Below are positions 1-7,210 of a DNA stretch of 64,000 nt, one piece after another. Both the position numbers and the translations under genes were made by a program. Where the stretch lies: positions 1,240,001 through 1,304,000 of the forward strand of contig NZ_CP102602.1 in the NCBI RefSeq assembly GCF_024707485.1, in the 5' to 3' direction. The DNA is from Thermococcus thermotolerans (GTDB lineage: Archaea > Methanobacteriota_B > Thermococci > Thermococcales > Thermococcaceae). The notes under the pieces were generated by a model. That model was given only the letters and a program-made list of their open reading frames with translations, ran no database searches and was not told the DNA's origin. Each line of letters opens with the position of its first letter. Positions within the stretch are counted from its first letter, which is position 1.

Positions 1-172
1 CCTCATAACGATACCCTACACCTACTCGATAGCCGACGGAATCGGCGCGGGCTTCATTAGCTACACACTGCTGAAGCTCTTCAGCGGGCGCGGAAAGGAG
101 CTCCACCCGCTCATGTACATCCTGGCGATAATATTCGTGGCTTACTTCGCCTACCTCGGCGGAGTCTTCTGA
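1..172 (+). CDS. C-terminal end of an NCS2/AzgA-type nucleobase permease (partial)
   Basis: Open reading from the left edge, in the frame beginning at base 2, encodes about 56 residues ending at a TGA. The visible part has a PYTYSIADGIGAGF-type segment, a short loop with SGRGKELHP, and one last hydrophobic helix ending in YLGGVF. The helix pattern and the SIADGIGAGFISY motif resemble the C-terminus of AzgA-like purine/uracil permeases, which move nucleobases across the cytoplasmic membrane. Only the end is visible, so the substrate is not assigned. Confidence 0.6.
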   Translation, partial: LITIPYTYSIADGIGAGFISYTLLKLFSGRGKELHPLMYILAIIFVAYFAYLGGVF

Positions 173-216
173 ACTCTTTTTATTTTAGAAGAGCAAAAAC
201 TTAATGAACGAAGAAA

Positions 217-663
217 TCACTCCGATTCAGCGTTCCCGGCCAGCTTCTCCCTGATGAACTGCTTCAGCACGTAGGGACACTCCTCCTGGATAAACCGCGC
301 AAACTCCCTTATCCTCTTCACGGTTATCTCGCTGACGTAGTGCTCGAACTGACAGGCATCCCTCTCGGCTATCTCCGGCGGAATGCCAAGGATGTCTATG
401 AAGAACTTCGTGAGGAGGAGGTGTTTTGAATACGTTCTTTCAGCGACCTCTCTGCCCTCATCGGTAAGAAGAATCCTGTCATACTTCTCGTATTCAACCA
501 GTCCCTTCTCATTGAGCTTTTTGAGGGCATCGACGACACTTGGGGGCTTGACCCTCATCATTTTGGCGATGTCTTTGACTCTTATCACGCCCTTGTTCTT
601 GTGGAGGATATACATCGTCTCAAGGTACTCCTCTTCCCTCTTGCTTATCTCCAACGTCCTCAC
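217..663 (-). CDS. DtxR/MntR-family metal-dependent transcriptional regulator
   Basis: The 148-residue protein begins with a winged helix (residues 5-65; SKREEEYLETMYILHK, then VKPPSVVDALKKLNEKGLVEYE) typical of DtxR/IdeR/MntR repressors. The metal-binding dimerisation domain follows, with the family's E..CxFEHYVS segment near residues 100-110. The length equals that of two-domain members without an SH3 tail. Such proteins bind Fe(II) or Mn(II) and repress metal uptake genes. It lies convergent to the permease. The specific metal cannot be read from sequence. Confidence 0.88.
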   Translation of the reverse strand: MRTLEISKREEEYLETMYILHKNKGVIRVKDIAKMMRVKPPSVVDALKKLNEKGLVEYEKYDRILLTDEGREVAERTYSKHLLLTKFFIDILGIPPEIAERDACQFEHYVSEITVKRIREFARFIQEECPYVLKQFIREKLAGNAESE

Positions 664-713
664 CTGATTAGGCTACCCAAAAATGTTTAAGTAGTTTTCG
701 CATGGGGCAAAGC

Positions 714-720
714 TTATAAA
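714..720 (+). promoter_or_regulatory. TATA box of tRNA-Lys
   Basis: TTATAAA lies about 30 bases before the tRNA 5' end at 749, the expected archaeal TATA spacing. Confidence 0.75.
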
Positions 721-748
721 ATCTCTCCGCCGTTATCCCATCGGGTGT

Positions 749-826
749 GGGCCGGTAGCTCAGCCTGGTTAGAGCGCGGGGCTTTTAACCCCGTGGCCGC
801 GGGTTCGAATCCCGTCCGGCCCGCCA
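749..826 (+). tRNA. tRNA-Lys (anticodon TTT)
   Basis: The cloverleaf is complete. Acceptor GGGCCGG pairs with CCGGCCC, the anticodon stem CGGGG/CCCCG closes a loop CTTTTAA (anticodon TTT), and the T arm carries GGTTCGAAT. Discriminator G is followed by an encoded CCA. There is no intron. Confidence 0.97.
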
Positions 827-1190
827 CACGAAAGACAAGGGGGCTCCGCCCCCTTATCTCTCTGTACTCTCAATCCCCCGGTGTGGGGCTTCGCCCCACG
901 AACCCCGTTTTTTCTAGACCTTCGGGGGGCTAACGCCCCCACGCCCCCTTTCAGCCCTTGCTTGTCCAAGCGCTGTCGGAAGTTGGTGTGCATTTTTGAA
1001 ATTGCTTGTTTTTGGGGGTTTGTTTTGCTCAAACCGCGATTTTGTGAGCGTTTCACTCTCCAAAGCGCCCTTCGGGCGCCGAAACAAAGTTGAAACTGCT
1101 TTAGGAGCTTAATTTAAAAGTTAAACCCATGTTTTGGTTGCACTTGGCCATTGCACGACTGGTTTTTGTCAGTTTAATGGAAAGGGCCCT
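827..1190. other. Gene-poor spacer with a series of short GC hairpins
   Basis: No convincing gene. Four compact inverted repeats stand out: AAGGGGGC/GCCCCCTT (837-855), GTGGGGC/GCCCCAC with a TTC loop (883-899), GGGGGC/GCCCCC with a TAAC loop (925-940) and GCGCCC/GGGCGC with a TTC loop (1065-1079). The first may terminate tRNA-Lys. ORFs on both strands here lack ribosome sites and family resemblance. Confidence 0.6.
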
Positions 1191-1222
1191 CTTTGATCAA
1201 ACTTTGCAAAGCAAAGTTTGCT
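1191..1222 (-). repeat. Palindromic tRNA-flank repeat, copy 1
   Basis: CAAACTTTGC (1198-1207), a three-base loop and GCAAAGTTTG (1211-1220) form a 10-bp hairpin. The second arm, read on the minus strand, merges into the nested palindrome TTTGATCAAA. Copies of the same design lie at 1436-1468 and 42885-42916, each directly 3' of a tRNA. This copy has no tRNA next to it; about 210 bases separate it from copy 2. Confidence 0.75.
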
Positions 1223-1435
1223 AAAGTGGGATTGCCGTGAAATTTAACCTCCAGAGTATGGGAATCCGGCAGAACATTCTATTTTGAGAGTTCTCTGTCA
1301 AATCGATGCCCGAAAGGCTCCAGAAAGAGTAACCCCCACAAGGGAATGGCCGCTTGGACAGGCCCCCTATCAAAACCAGATGTGAATCATGCTTGAAAAA
1401 CCTGGCAATTTGGAATTCAAAACAGGAACTACAGG

Positions 1436-1468
1436 CTTTGATCAAACTTTGCTCTGCAAAAGTTTGTT
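1436..1468 (-). repeat. Palindromic tRNA-flank repeat, copy 2, 3' of tRNA-Asp
   Basis: CAAACTTTGC (1443-1452), loop TCT and GCAAAAGTTTG (1456-1466), with TTTGATCAAA overlapping one arm. It sits 5 bases beyond the 3' end of the minus-strand tRNA-Asp, so a transcription-termination or 3'-processing role is plausible. Confidence 0.75.
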
Positions 1469-1472
1469 AGAA

Positions 1473-1550
1473 TGGCGCCCGGGTCGGGATTTGAACCCGA
1501 GTCACGGGAGTGACAGTCCCGTATGATGGGCCTGGCTACACCACCCGGGC
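1473..1550 (-). tRNA. tRNA-Asp (anticodon GTC)
   Basis: On the minus strand acceptor GCCCGGG pairs with CCCGGGC, the anticodon stem CGGGA/TCCCG closes loop CTGTCAC (anticodon GTC), and the T arm carries GGTTCAAAT. Discriminator G and an encoded CCA end at 1473. It follows the 5S rRNA by 5 bases and is evidently co-transcribed with it. Confidence 0.97.
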
Positions 1551-1555
1551 GTTTG

Positions 1556-1680
1556 AGTGGCCGGCGGCGTCCCCGGCTTCCCGCCCCCTCCCGGAGGGCA
1601 GTACAACCGGGATCGCTGGCGGGCTTAACTTCCGGGGTCGAAACGAGACCGGGTGTGACCCCGCCGCTATGACCGCCGTA
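1556..1680 (-). rRNA. rrf: 5S ribosomal RNA
   Basis: The minus strand starts TACGGCGGTCATAGCGG and ends GACGCCGCCGGCCACT, so the terminal helix TACGGCGG/CCGCCGG forms. The internal GAAGTTAAGCCC and CGATCCCGGTTGTACTG segments are the conserved 5S loops of Thermococcales. The length is about 125 nt. The unit 5S-tRNA-Asp, away from 16S/23S, is the usual arrangement in this order. Exact ends are inferred from the terminal helix. Confidence 0.95.
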
Positions 1681-1704
1681 CCGGTACAGACCTCCCAGGT
1701 TGGG

Positions 1705-1712
1705 TTTATAAA
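1705..1712 (-). promoter_or_regulatory. TATA box of the 5S rRNA-tRNA-Asp unit
   Basis: TTTATAAA, palindromic, is centred about 28 bases upstream of the 5S 5' end on the minus strand. Confidence 0.8.
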
Positions 1713-1822
1713 GATTACGGTCGCCAGCAGTCCACACTAGCATCTGAATCCCCACGCGGTAGCCAAAGATTTTTATAGAGCCAGAACACAAATTAACAGT
1801 TGGATACCGTGGGAGGGTCAAG

Positions 1823-2869
1823 ATGAACACCACCGTGCTCCTGCTGGGCCAGTTTTTCAGCCTCTCTGCCAAGTTGGTGGTCTCTGCAGTACTCCTCACC
1901 GTCTACATAAAATCGCGGAGAAGATCCGCGGTCGTATGGGCATTCGCATGGCTTGTGGCAGCTATGAGCATAGCCGCAGATGCGCTTGGCGTCCTCCAGC
2001 TTGTTTCATTAACAGAGGCCACATTCTCATCCCTACTCTTTCTCGGATCGCTGGCCTTTCTCTCAGAGGAACTGGGAAGGCCTGTTAGGTACCAAACCCT
2101 GTGGGCCGCACCGCCCCTTGTCGCGGCCATGTACGGAATACTACTTGGGAACGACTGGAGTTCTGTCGTGGGAATACCCTATGGTGTTGCCGCGTTTTTC
2201 ATCGTTCTCACCGGCATTATGATCATCACGACGATAAACAATGCCTTCACAAACGCCCGGAGGACTGCCTTGTTACTGTGCCTTCTGGGACTTCACAAAA
2301 TGGACTATCCTTTCCTCAGGGATGTGGAGTGGTTCGCCCCTATCGGGTTCGTCCTCGGGGCCATCCTCACAGTTTTCTCGGCGTACTTTATGGCAAAGAT
2401 GGTTCTGTCCAGGGAATTCACACACCTTGGAGGGGAGATAAAGATAACTGTCAAGCCGGGAATTGAGCTAGTCGCCAGCAGGGAGTACAGGAGGATCAAG
2501 GAGGACCTCAATGGCTATCCTGTTCTGGCATTCATACGGGAGCTCAGCGTCCCGGACAAATGGAAGGCCTATTTCCTGACCAGCCTGCCGGGAAAAGACA
2601 CCATACCCCCGACGAACCTCCCACGCATCCTTGAGCTCTCCGGGAGATACCTTCAGGAGGCGGAAACGAGGGGTATTACAGGGGTCGTCCTGATAGATGG
2701 AATAGAGTACCTGATAATCCATAATGGCATGACTGCGGTGACAAAATTCATTGGAACCCTCAGAGATTTGGTCATACTGCGGGACGGCCGTCTAATCGTC
2801 GTTGCCGATGAAAACGCGCTGGACAGAAAGGACTATCTGACGATCAAGCGCGTTCTTATGGGGGGATAA
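1823..2869 (+). CDS. DUF835 domain membrane protein
   Basis: The 348-residue protein has about seven hydrophobic helices over residues 1-195 followed by a soluble C-terminal domain. That domain (about 210-348) carries the DUF835 signature GVVLIDGIEYLIIHN...FIGTLRDLVILRDGRLIVVAD. In archaea DUF835 is often found with KaiC-like ATPases and signalling modules; its biochemical role is unknown. ATG at 1823 is preceded by GGGAGG, and a TATA-like TTTTTATAG lies near 1770. A membrane-anchored signalling role is inference. Confidence 0.85.
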   Translation: MNTTVLLLGQFFSLSAKLVVSAVLLTVYIKSRRRSAVVWAFAWLVAAMSIAADALGVLQLVSLTEATFSSLLFLGSLAFLSEELGRPVRYQTLWAAPPLVAAMYGILLGNDWSSVVGIPYGVAAFFIVLTGIMIITTINNAFTNARRTALLLCLLGLHKMDYPFLRDVEWFAPIGFVLGAILTVFSAYFMAKMVLSREFTHLGGEIKITVKPGIELVASREYRRIKEDLNGYPVLAFIRELSVPDKWKAYFLTSLPGKDTIPPTNLPRILELSGRYLQEAETRGITGVVLIDGIEYLIIHNGMTAVTKFIGTLRDLVILRDGRLIVVADENALDRKDYLTIKRVLMGG

Positions 2870-2910
2870 ACCCTATAAGGAATCGCTCAATTTTCAGTGT
2901 GGTGATAATA

Positions 2911-3513
2911 ATGGGACTCCTTGAGGACAAAGCCCTTGTCGAAGCGGCTCTTTTCGTTTCTGGAAGGCCGCTCAGTGTGAAGGAGCTTTCAAGGGCTCTG
3001 GGAATACGGTCTCTGGACTACCTTGAAAAGCTGATAGAACTTATAGCGGCCGAGTACGCGGAGAGGAAGAGTGCGATAGAGGTTGTGAAGGTTCTGGGGG
3101 ACAAGTACGTTATGCAGGTAAAGCAGGAATACAGCCAGCGCGTGGTTCACCTCATGCCGAGGCCGGACCTTAGAACAGGCGAGCTGAAGACCCTCGCCCT
3201 CATAGCGTACCTCCAACCGATAGAACAGAGCAAGGTTGTGAAGCTCAGGGGGAGTCAGGCATACGAGCACATAAGGAAGCTCCTTGAAATGGGCCTGATC
3301 TATGCCGAGCCCTATGAGAGGACGAAGCTTCTCGGGACGACGCCAAAGTTCGCCGAACTCTACGGCTTCCCTGAAAACGACCCCAACATCATCAAGGATG
3401 CCTTTAGAAAGGTTGTCCATGCCGAGTACAGTGACTTGATAGCCAAGCTCAACGGCCGGGAAGAGGAGGGTTCAGCTGAGCCGGAAGATGTCGCCGTGGG
3501 GAGCGGAGAGTAA
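2911..3513 (+). CDS. scpB: Segregation and condensation protein ScpB
   Basis: The 200-residue protein has the two winged-helix domains of ScpB: DKALVEAALFVSGRPLSVKELSRALG at the N-terminus, then the signature LKTLALIAYLQPIEQSKVVKLRG and a second wing with GLIYAEPYERTKLLGTTPKFAELYGF. ScpB is a kleisin-associated subunit of the SMC complex that compacts and segregates chromosomes. ATG at 2911 is chosen because GGTGAT lies four bases upstream; GTG at 2899 would hide that site inside the gene. No scpA is seen in this window. Confidence 0.93.
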   Translation: MGLLEDKALVEAALFVSGRPLSVKELSRALGIRSLDYLEKLIELIAAEYAERKSAIEVVKVLGDKYVMQVKQEYSQRVVHLMPRPDLRTGELKTLALIAYLQPIEQSKVVKLRGSQAYEHIRKLLEMGLIYAEPYERTKLLGTTPKFAELYGFPENDPNIIKDAFRKVVHAEYSDLIAKLNGREEEGSAEPEDVAVGSGE

Positions 3514-3607
3514 TTTCCCGGCCCTCCAGTTACTCCATTTCTTTTCAAGAGATGATATTATGCCTCTTTTCTGGAAACTCGGTCACCGGAGGGGGTTTAG
3601 AGAAAGG

Positions 3608-3615
3608 TTTAAATA
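3608..3615 (+). promoter_or_regulatory. TATA box of the RPA operon
   Basis: TTTAAATA lies 34 bases before the first codon of RPA41, with the ribosome site AAGGTGAG (3637-3644) between. Confidence 0.7.
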
Positions 3616-3648
3616 GTCCGAGCTATCATTACCATTAAGGTGAGTGTT

Positions 3649-4713
3649 ATGGGAGTGCTGACAAAGGAGCAAATTATCGAGATGATCGAGGGGCAGAAAG
3701 GCCTCTCAAGAGATGAAATCGAGAAAAAGATATCCGAGATAGCTTCGCGAGAGGGGATTTCCGAGCATGCTGCCGCTCTAATGTTGGCAGAAGAGCTCGG
3801 CGTGAATCTTGAGGGCAAGGAGGAGCTTCTCCACATAGCAGACCTCGTTCCCGGAATGACCGGAGTCAACGTTGTTGTGAGGGTTCTGAGGAAATATCCG
3901 CCCAGAGAGTACCAGAAGAGGGACGGCTCCACAGGTCAGGTGGCCAACGTAATAATATACGATGCCACAGGAAAGACTAGACTCGTTCTGTGGGACGGCC
4001 TCGTAACCAAGTACTACAATGAGCTCAACCCCGGGGATGTTATCAAGATCATCGACCCCAGCGTCAGGGAAGGAAGGAACGGAGTCGAACTCCACGCCAA
4101 CTTCAGGACGAGGATAATCCTCAACCCGGAAGACCCGCGCGTGGAGGAAATACCGCCCATAGAGGAGGTCAGGAGCTACAACTACCAGAGAAGGAAGATA
4201 GGAGACCTCATGGGCGGGGAGCGCTTCGTTGAAGTCCGCGGAACAATTGCGAGGCTCTACCGCGTCACAGTCTACGACGCCTGCCCGCAGTGCAGGAGGA
4301 AGGTTGACTACGACCCCGCAACGAACGCCTGGATATGCCCTGAGCACGGCGAAGTTCAGCCGGTGAAGATAACGATAATCGACTTCGGGCTTGACGACTC
4401 CACGGGATACATAAGGACAACCCTCTTTGGAGACGACGCTGCCGAGCTGGTGGGCAAAGACCCTGAGGAGATAGCCGAAAAGCTCAGGGAGCTAGTTGAG
4501 AGCGGCCTAACTCTGAGGGAAGCCGGAAGGAAGCTGGCCGAAGATGAGTACTACTACCTGCTCGGCAGGGAGATAATAGTCAGGGGCAGCGTCGTGGACG
4601 ACAAGTTCCTGGGCCTCATACTGAAGGCCTTCGGCTGGGACGAGGTAGATCCAAAGCGCGAGATTGCCAGGATTAGGGCCGAGCTGAAGGAGGTCCTCAA
4701 GGAGTTCATGTGA
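3649..4713 (+). CDS. rpa41: Replication protein A, 41-kDa subunit (RPA41)
   Basis: The 354-residue single-stranded DNA-binding subunit has a helical N-terminal segment (about 1-60). An OB fold follows (about 65-170; VNVVVRVLRKYPPREYQKRDGSTG...VIIYDATGKTRLVLWDG), then a second OB region carrying a zinc motif CPQC...CPEH (about residues 207-228), then a helical tail. It is the main ssDNA-binding and RecA/RadA-interacting subunit of the RPA heterotrimer of Thermococcales. The start is ATG 3649 after AAGGTGAG. It is first gene of a tight operon with RPA14 and RPA32. Confidence 0.96.
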   Translation: MGVLTKEQIIEMIEGQKGLSRDEIEKKISEIASREGISEHAAALMLAEELGVNLEGKEELLHIADLVPGMTGVNVVVRVLRKYPPREYQKRDGSTGQVANVIIYDATGKTRLVLWDGLVTKYYNELNPGDVIKIIDPSVREGRNGVELHANFRTRIILNPEDPRVEEIPPIEEVRSYNYQRRKIGDLMGGERFVEVRGTIARLYRVTVYDACPQCRRKVDYDPATNAWICPEHGEVQPVKITIIDFGLDDSTGYIRTTLFGDDAAELVGKDPEEIAEKLRELVESGLTLREAGRKLAEDEYYYLLGREIIVRGSVVDDKFLGLILKAFGWDEVDPKREIARIRAELKEVLKEFM

Positions 4714-4723
4714 GGTGTTGGGT

Positions 4724-5101
4724 ATGGAGGAAGTTAAGTTCAGGCGCAGGAAGCCCGCCGTTGAAAGGAAGATTGGAGAGATACGGGAAGACGACACGAG
4801 GGTTTCTCTCATCGGGAAGGCCTTCAAGGTTGATAAGATGGACTACACCTTCTGGCTCGACGATGGAACCGGAGTCATACTCATCGAGAGCGAGGAGAAC
4901 GTTCTTCCAGAGAACGGTCAGATAGTGAGGGTCATCGGCAGGGTAATCCGGAACGAGGAGGGAGTTCACATCTACGGCGAAGTCGTCCAGGACTTCAGTG
5001 GAGCTGACCTGGAGGCACTGGAAGAAATCAGAGAACTTGAGAAGAAGGTACTGCCCAAAGTTGAGGGCATCATAGAGTTCTTTGGGGGTGAAGAACTATG
5101 A
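4724..5101 (+). CDS. rpa14: Replication protein A, 14-kDa subunit (RPA14)
   Basis: This 125-residue single OB-fold protein (VSLIGKAFKVDKMDYTFWLDDGTGVILIESEENVLPENGQIVRVIGRVI) ends in an acidic helix (ALEEIRELEKKVLPKVEGIIEF) that would form the trimer interface. In Thermococcales RPA it is the structural third subunit. ATG 4724 follows GAGGTG at the right distance; GTG 4715 is less likely. It sits 10 bases after RPA41 and overlaps RPA32 by four bases. Confidence 0.94.
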   Translation: MEEVKFRRRKPAVERKIGEIREDDTRVSLIGKAFKVDKMDYTFWLDDGTGVILIESEENVLPENGQIVRVIGRVIRNEEGVHIYGEVVQDFSGADLEALEEIRELEKKVLPKVEGIIEFFGGEEL

Positions 5102-5901
5102 AGAAGCGCCTTCCGGCCAGCAGGGTCTACATCAAGGACATCATCGACGGCTACTACGTCAAGAGCGAGGGCGACTTCGAGCCCAACTACCTGATAACGA
5201 GGGATGCCAGAAAAGTCTATCGTGTCAAGGTCGTCGCAACCGTCGTCAGGGAGCCCATAATGAGCGAGGACGAGACCTATGGGAGGTTCCAGATTGACGA
5301 CGGTACCGGGACTCTCTGGGTCTTCGGTTTCAGGGAGAACACCCGCTTCATAAACCTCGTGAAGAAGGGAGACCTGGTCCAGATAATCGGAAAAGTTGCC
5401 GAGTGGCGCGACGACAAGCAGATACTCGTCGAGGGCATAGCGAGGGTCGAGCCGAACATGTGGATACTCCACCGCTTCGAGACGCTGAAGGAGAAGGCCG
5501 AGCACGCCAAGAAGGCCAGGATAGCCTTCGAGATATACGACCGCTACGGGATAACCGCCAAGGCCAAGGTCATAGCCAAGAACAAAGGGGTAAGCGAGGA
5601 CATGCTCATGACCATAGACGAACTCTACACCATGATGCTCGAACAGAGGAGCACCGAGGAGGCACTCTTTGAGGAGGAGATCGTCGAAGAGGAGCCTAAG
5701 GCAGAGAATCCGGAGCTTGAGAAGGCCAAGAAGGCCGTTTTAGAACTCCTCCGCGAGAAAGGCAAGGCGCTATCGCACAAGTTCATAGTCAAGAAGCTCT
5801 CGAAGGAAATCGACGAGGAACTGATTGAGGAGGCAATAACACAGCTCCTGGCTGAGGGCGAGATATACGAGCCCGAAATAGGCTACTACGAGCCGCTTTA
5901 A
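5098..5901 (+). CDS. rpa32: Replication protein A, 32-kDa subunit (RPA32)
   Basis: The 267-residue protein has an N-terminal OB fold (residues about 20-125; YRVKVVATVVREPIM...FQIDDGTGTLWVFGF...GDLVQIIGKVAEW). A middle helical segment and an acidic linker (EEEIVEEEPKAENPE) lead to a C-terminal winged helix (LLREKGKALSHKFIVKKLS...EGEIYEPEIGYYEPL). The wing is the expected protein-docking module of RPA32. ATG overlaps the RPA14 stop (ATGA), with GGGGGTGA just upstream, so the two are translationally coupled. Confidence 0.95.
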   Translation: MKKRLPASRVYIKDIIDGYYVKSEGDFEPNYLITRDARKVYRVKVVATVVREPIMSEDETYGRFQIDDGTGTLWVFGFRENTRFINLVKKGDLVQIIGKVAEWRDDKQILVEGIARVEPNMWILHRFETLKEKAEHAKKARIAFEIYDRYGITAKAKVIAKNKGVSEDMLMTIDELYTMMLEQRSTEEALFEEEIVEEEPKAENPELEKAKKAVLELLREKGKALSHKFIVKKLSKEIDEELIEEAITQLLAEGEIYEPEIGYYEPL

Positions 5902-5942
5902 GGCTCTCCACGCATTTATATTTTCTAAAAAGGGAGAGAAGC

Positions 5943-6323
5943 TCAGTACTGCTCCCGCATAGTTCTTATGACCGGGTCGTATATCAGCGTCGAGGTTATG
6001 CTGTCCACCATGCGGAAGAACTCGTCCTTTCCCTTCTCAAGGGGCATGTTTTCGACACCTATCAGTTCGCACTTTGAGCCGAGTATCCACTTGCCGAGCA
6101 CTATCTTCTCCCTGCCGCCTTTCCTGGCGTCTATTCTGGCGAGTCCATATGGTATGTCGGCGGTCCACCAGTTGGCCTTGAAGGTAACGCGCCAGCCGGA
6201 CTCTTCCACGATTTCGATGAGCTTTTCAAGAGTTTTAGCGGGCCCGTACGGTGTCTTAAATGTAATGACCGTCCAGAGTTCCTCAGATTCAAGGTTTCTC
6301 ACGACTTCGTCTTTAAACTCCAT
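5943..6323 (-). CDS. Conserved hypothetical protein, downstream of DGGGP synthase
   Basis: 126 residues, soluble, without a motif that I recognise. Notable segments are WTVITFKTPYGPAKTLEKLIEIVEESGWRV and a Trp-rich stretch ANWWTADIPYGLARID. It starts at ATG with an excellent GGGGTGGGAT site, 12 bases after the DGGGP synthase stop, so it is probably co-transcribed. No function can be assigned. Confidence 0.75.
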   Translation of the reverse strand: MEFKDEVVRNLESEELWTVITFKTPYGPAKTLEKLIEIVEESGWRVTFKANWWTADIPYGLARIDARKGGREKIVLGKWILGSKCELIGVENMPLEKGKDEFFRMVDSITSTLIYDPVIRTMREQY

Positions 6324-6335
6324 AATCCCACCCCC

Positions 6336-7166
6336 TCACACTATCGCGGCTATTATGAACGCCATAACGGCGAGGAAGATGCTCGTCTTGAGCAGCTTCT
6401 GCGCCCTGTGTGCCGATTCCCTGTCCTGGTTCTTAAGTATAATGTATGCGGCGTAGAGTATGATCAGGTCAACCGGCACCATCGCGTAGTAACCGAGGCC
6501 GACACCGGCCCTCACCGGCAGGAACGAGGCCGCAACGGTCAGGAGGGCGAACAAGGCCCCGACGTAAGCTGCCCTTTTCTCGCTCCAGATTATGGGAAGC
6601 GTTCTGGCGCCCTTGGCAACGTCGCCCTCTACGTCCTCGATGTCTTTTATCACCTCTCTGGCGACGTTTACCATGAAGGCACAGAGCGCGAGGTAGCCGG
6701 CCAAACCGATGTGCTCAACGGCAAGAGCACCGTAGAGCGGTGTCGCGCCGGTCAAACCTGCAACAACGAGGTTTCCTATAAACGGCAGAGGCTTGAGCTT
6801 CCAGGCGTAGAGAACCATCGCCGCATAGGCGATAATTGCCAGTATGAAAGCCTGGATGTTTATGAAATGAGCGAGAACCAGCCCCATTGCGAGCAGGAGC
6901 AGTGAGTAGTAGAGGGCGACCTTTCTGCCCATTGCACCCCGCGGAAGGGGCCTCTCCGGGCGGTTGATTTTATCTATCTCGTAGTCGAAGTAGTCGTTTA
7001 TAGTGTTTCCCCCGGCACAGCCAAGTGTAACAACGAGAAACACCAGGAGGGCGGTAATTGGATCCGGAAAGTGTCCTACCGCAACTATCGAGCCCAAGAC
7101 ACCCACTATCCCGGCCAGAATGCAGTTGTGGGGCCTGGTTATTTCCACGAAGGCTTTGAGTTCCAT
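6336..7166 (-). CDS. Digeranylgeranylglyceryl phosphate synthase (UbiA family)
   Basis: The 276-residue membrane prenyltransferase has about eight helices. The first Asp-rich motif NDYFDYEIDKINRPERPLPRG lies near residues 55-75, and the second, DVEGDVAKGARTLP, lies near 185-200. These bind Mg-diphosphate. Archaeal members add a second geranylgeranyl group to GGGP, the second ether bond of membrane lipids. Start at ATG 7166 is favoured by AGGTGT upstream; GTG 7175 is an alternative. Confidence 0.93.
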   Translation of the reverse strand: MELKAFVEITRPHNCILAGIVGVLGSIVAVGHFPDPITALLVFLVVTLGCAGGNTINDYFDYEIDKINRPERPLPRGAMGRKVALYYSLLLLAMGLVLAHFINIQAFILAIIAYAAMVLYAWKLKPLPFIGNLVVAGLTGATPLYGALAVEHIGLAGYLALCAFMVNVAREVIKDIEDVEGDVAKGARTLPIIWSEKRAAYVGALFALLTVAASFLPVRAGVGLGYYAMVPVDLIILYAAYIILKNQDRESAHRAQKLLKTSIFLAVMAFIIAAIV

Positions 7167-7210
7167 TAGGGACACCTAATTTGATTGGGTTATTGCCTTA
7201 AAAATCTTTG

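Noticed and set aside
769-1056. Minus-strand ORF of 95 codons across tRNA-Lys and the hairpins
   Set aside because: It runs through the tRNA, its composition follows the GC hairpins, and no ribosome site is present.
1221-1445. Minus-strand ORF of 74 codons between the two repeat copies
   Set aside because: It begins inside a palindromic repeat and lacks a ribosome site; it may instead be part of a repeated segment. Kept only as a question in the repeat finding.
1429-1899. Minus-strand ORF of 156 codons across tRNA-Asp and 5S rRNA
   Set aside because: It covers two clear RNA genes; the open frame is an accident of GC-rich RNA sequence.
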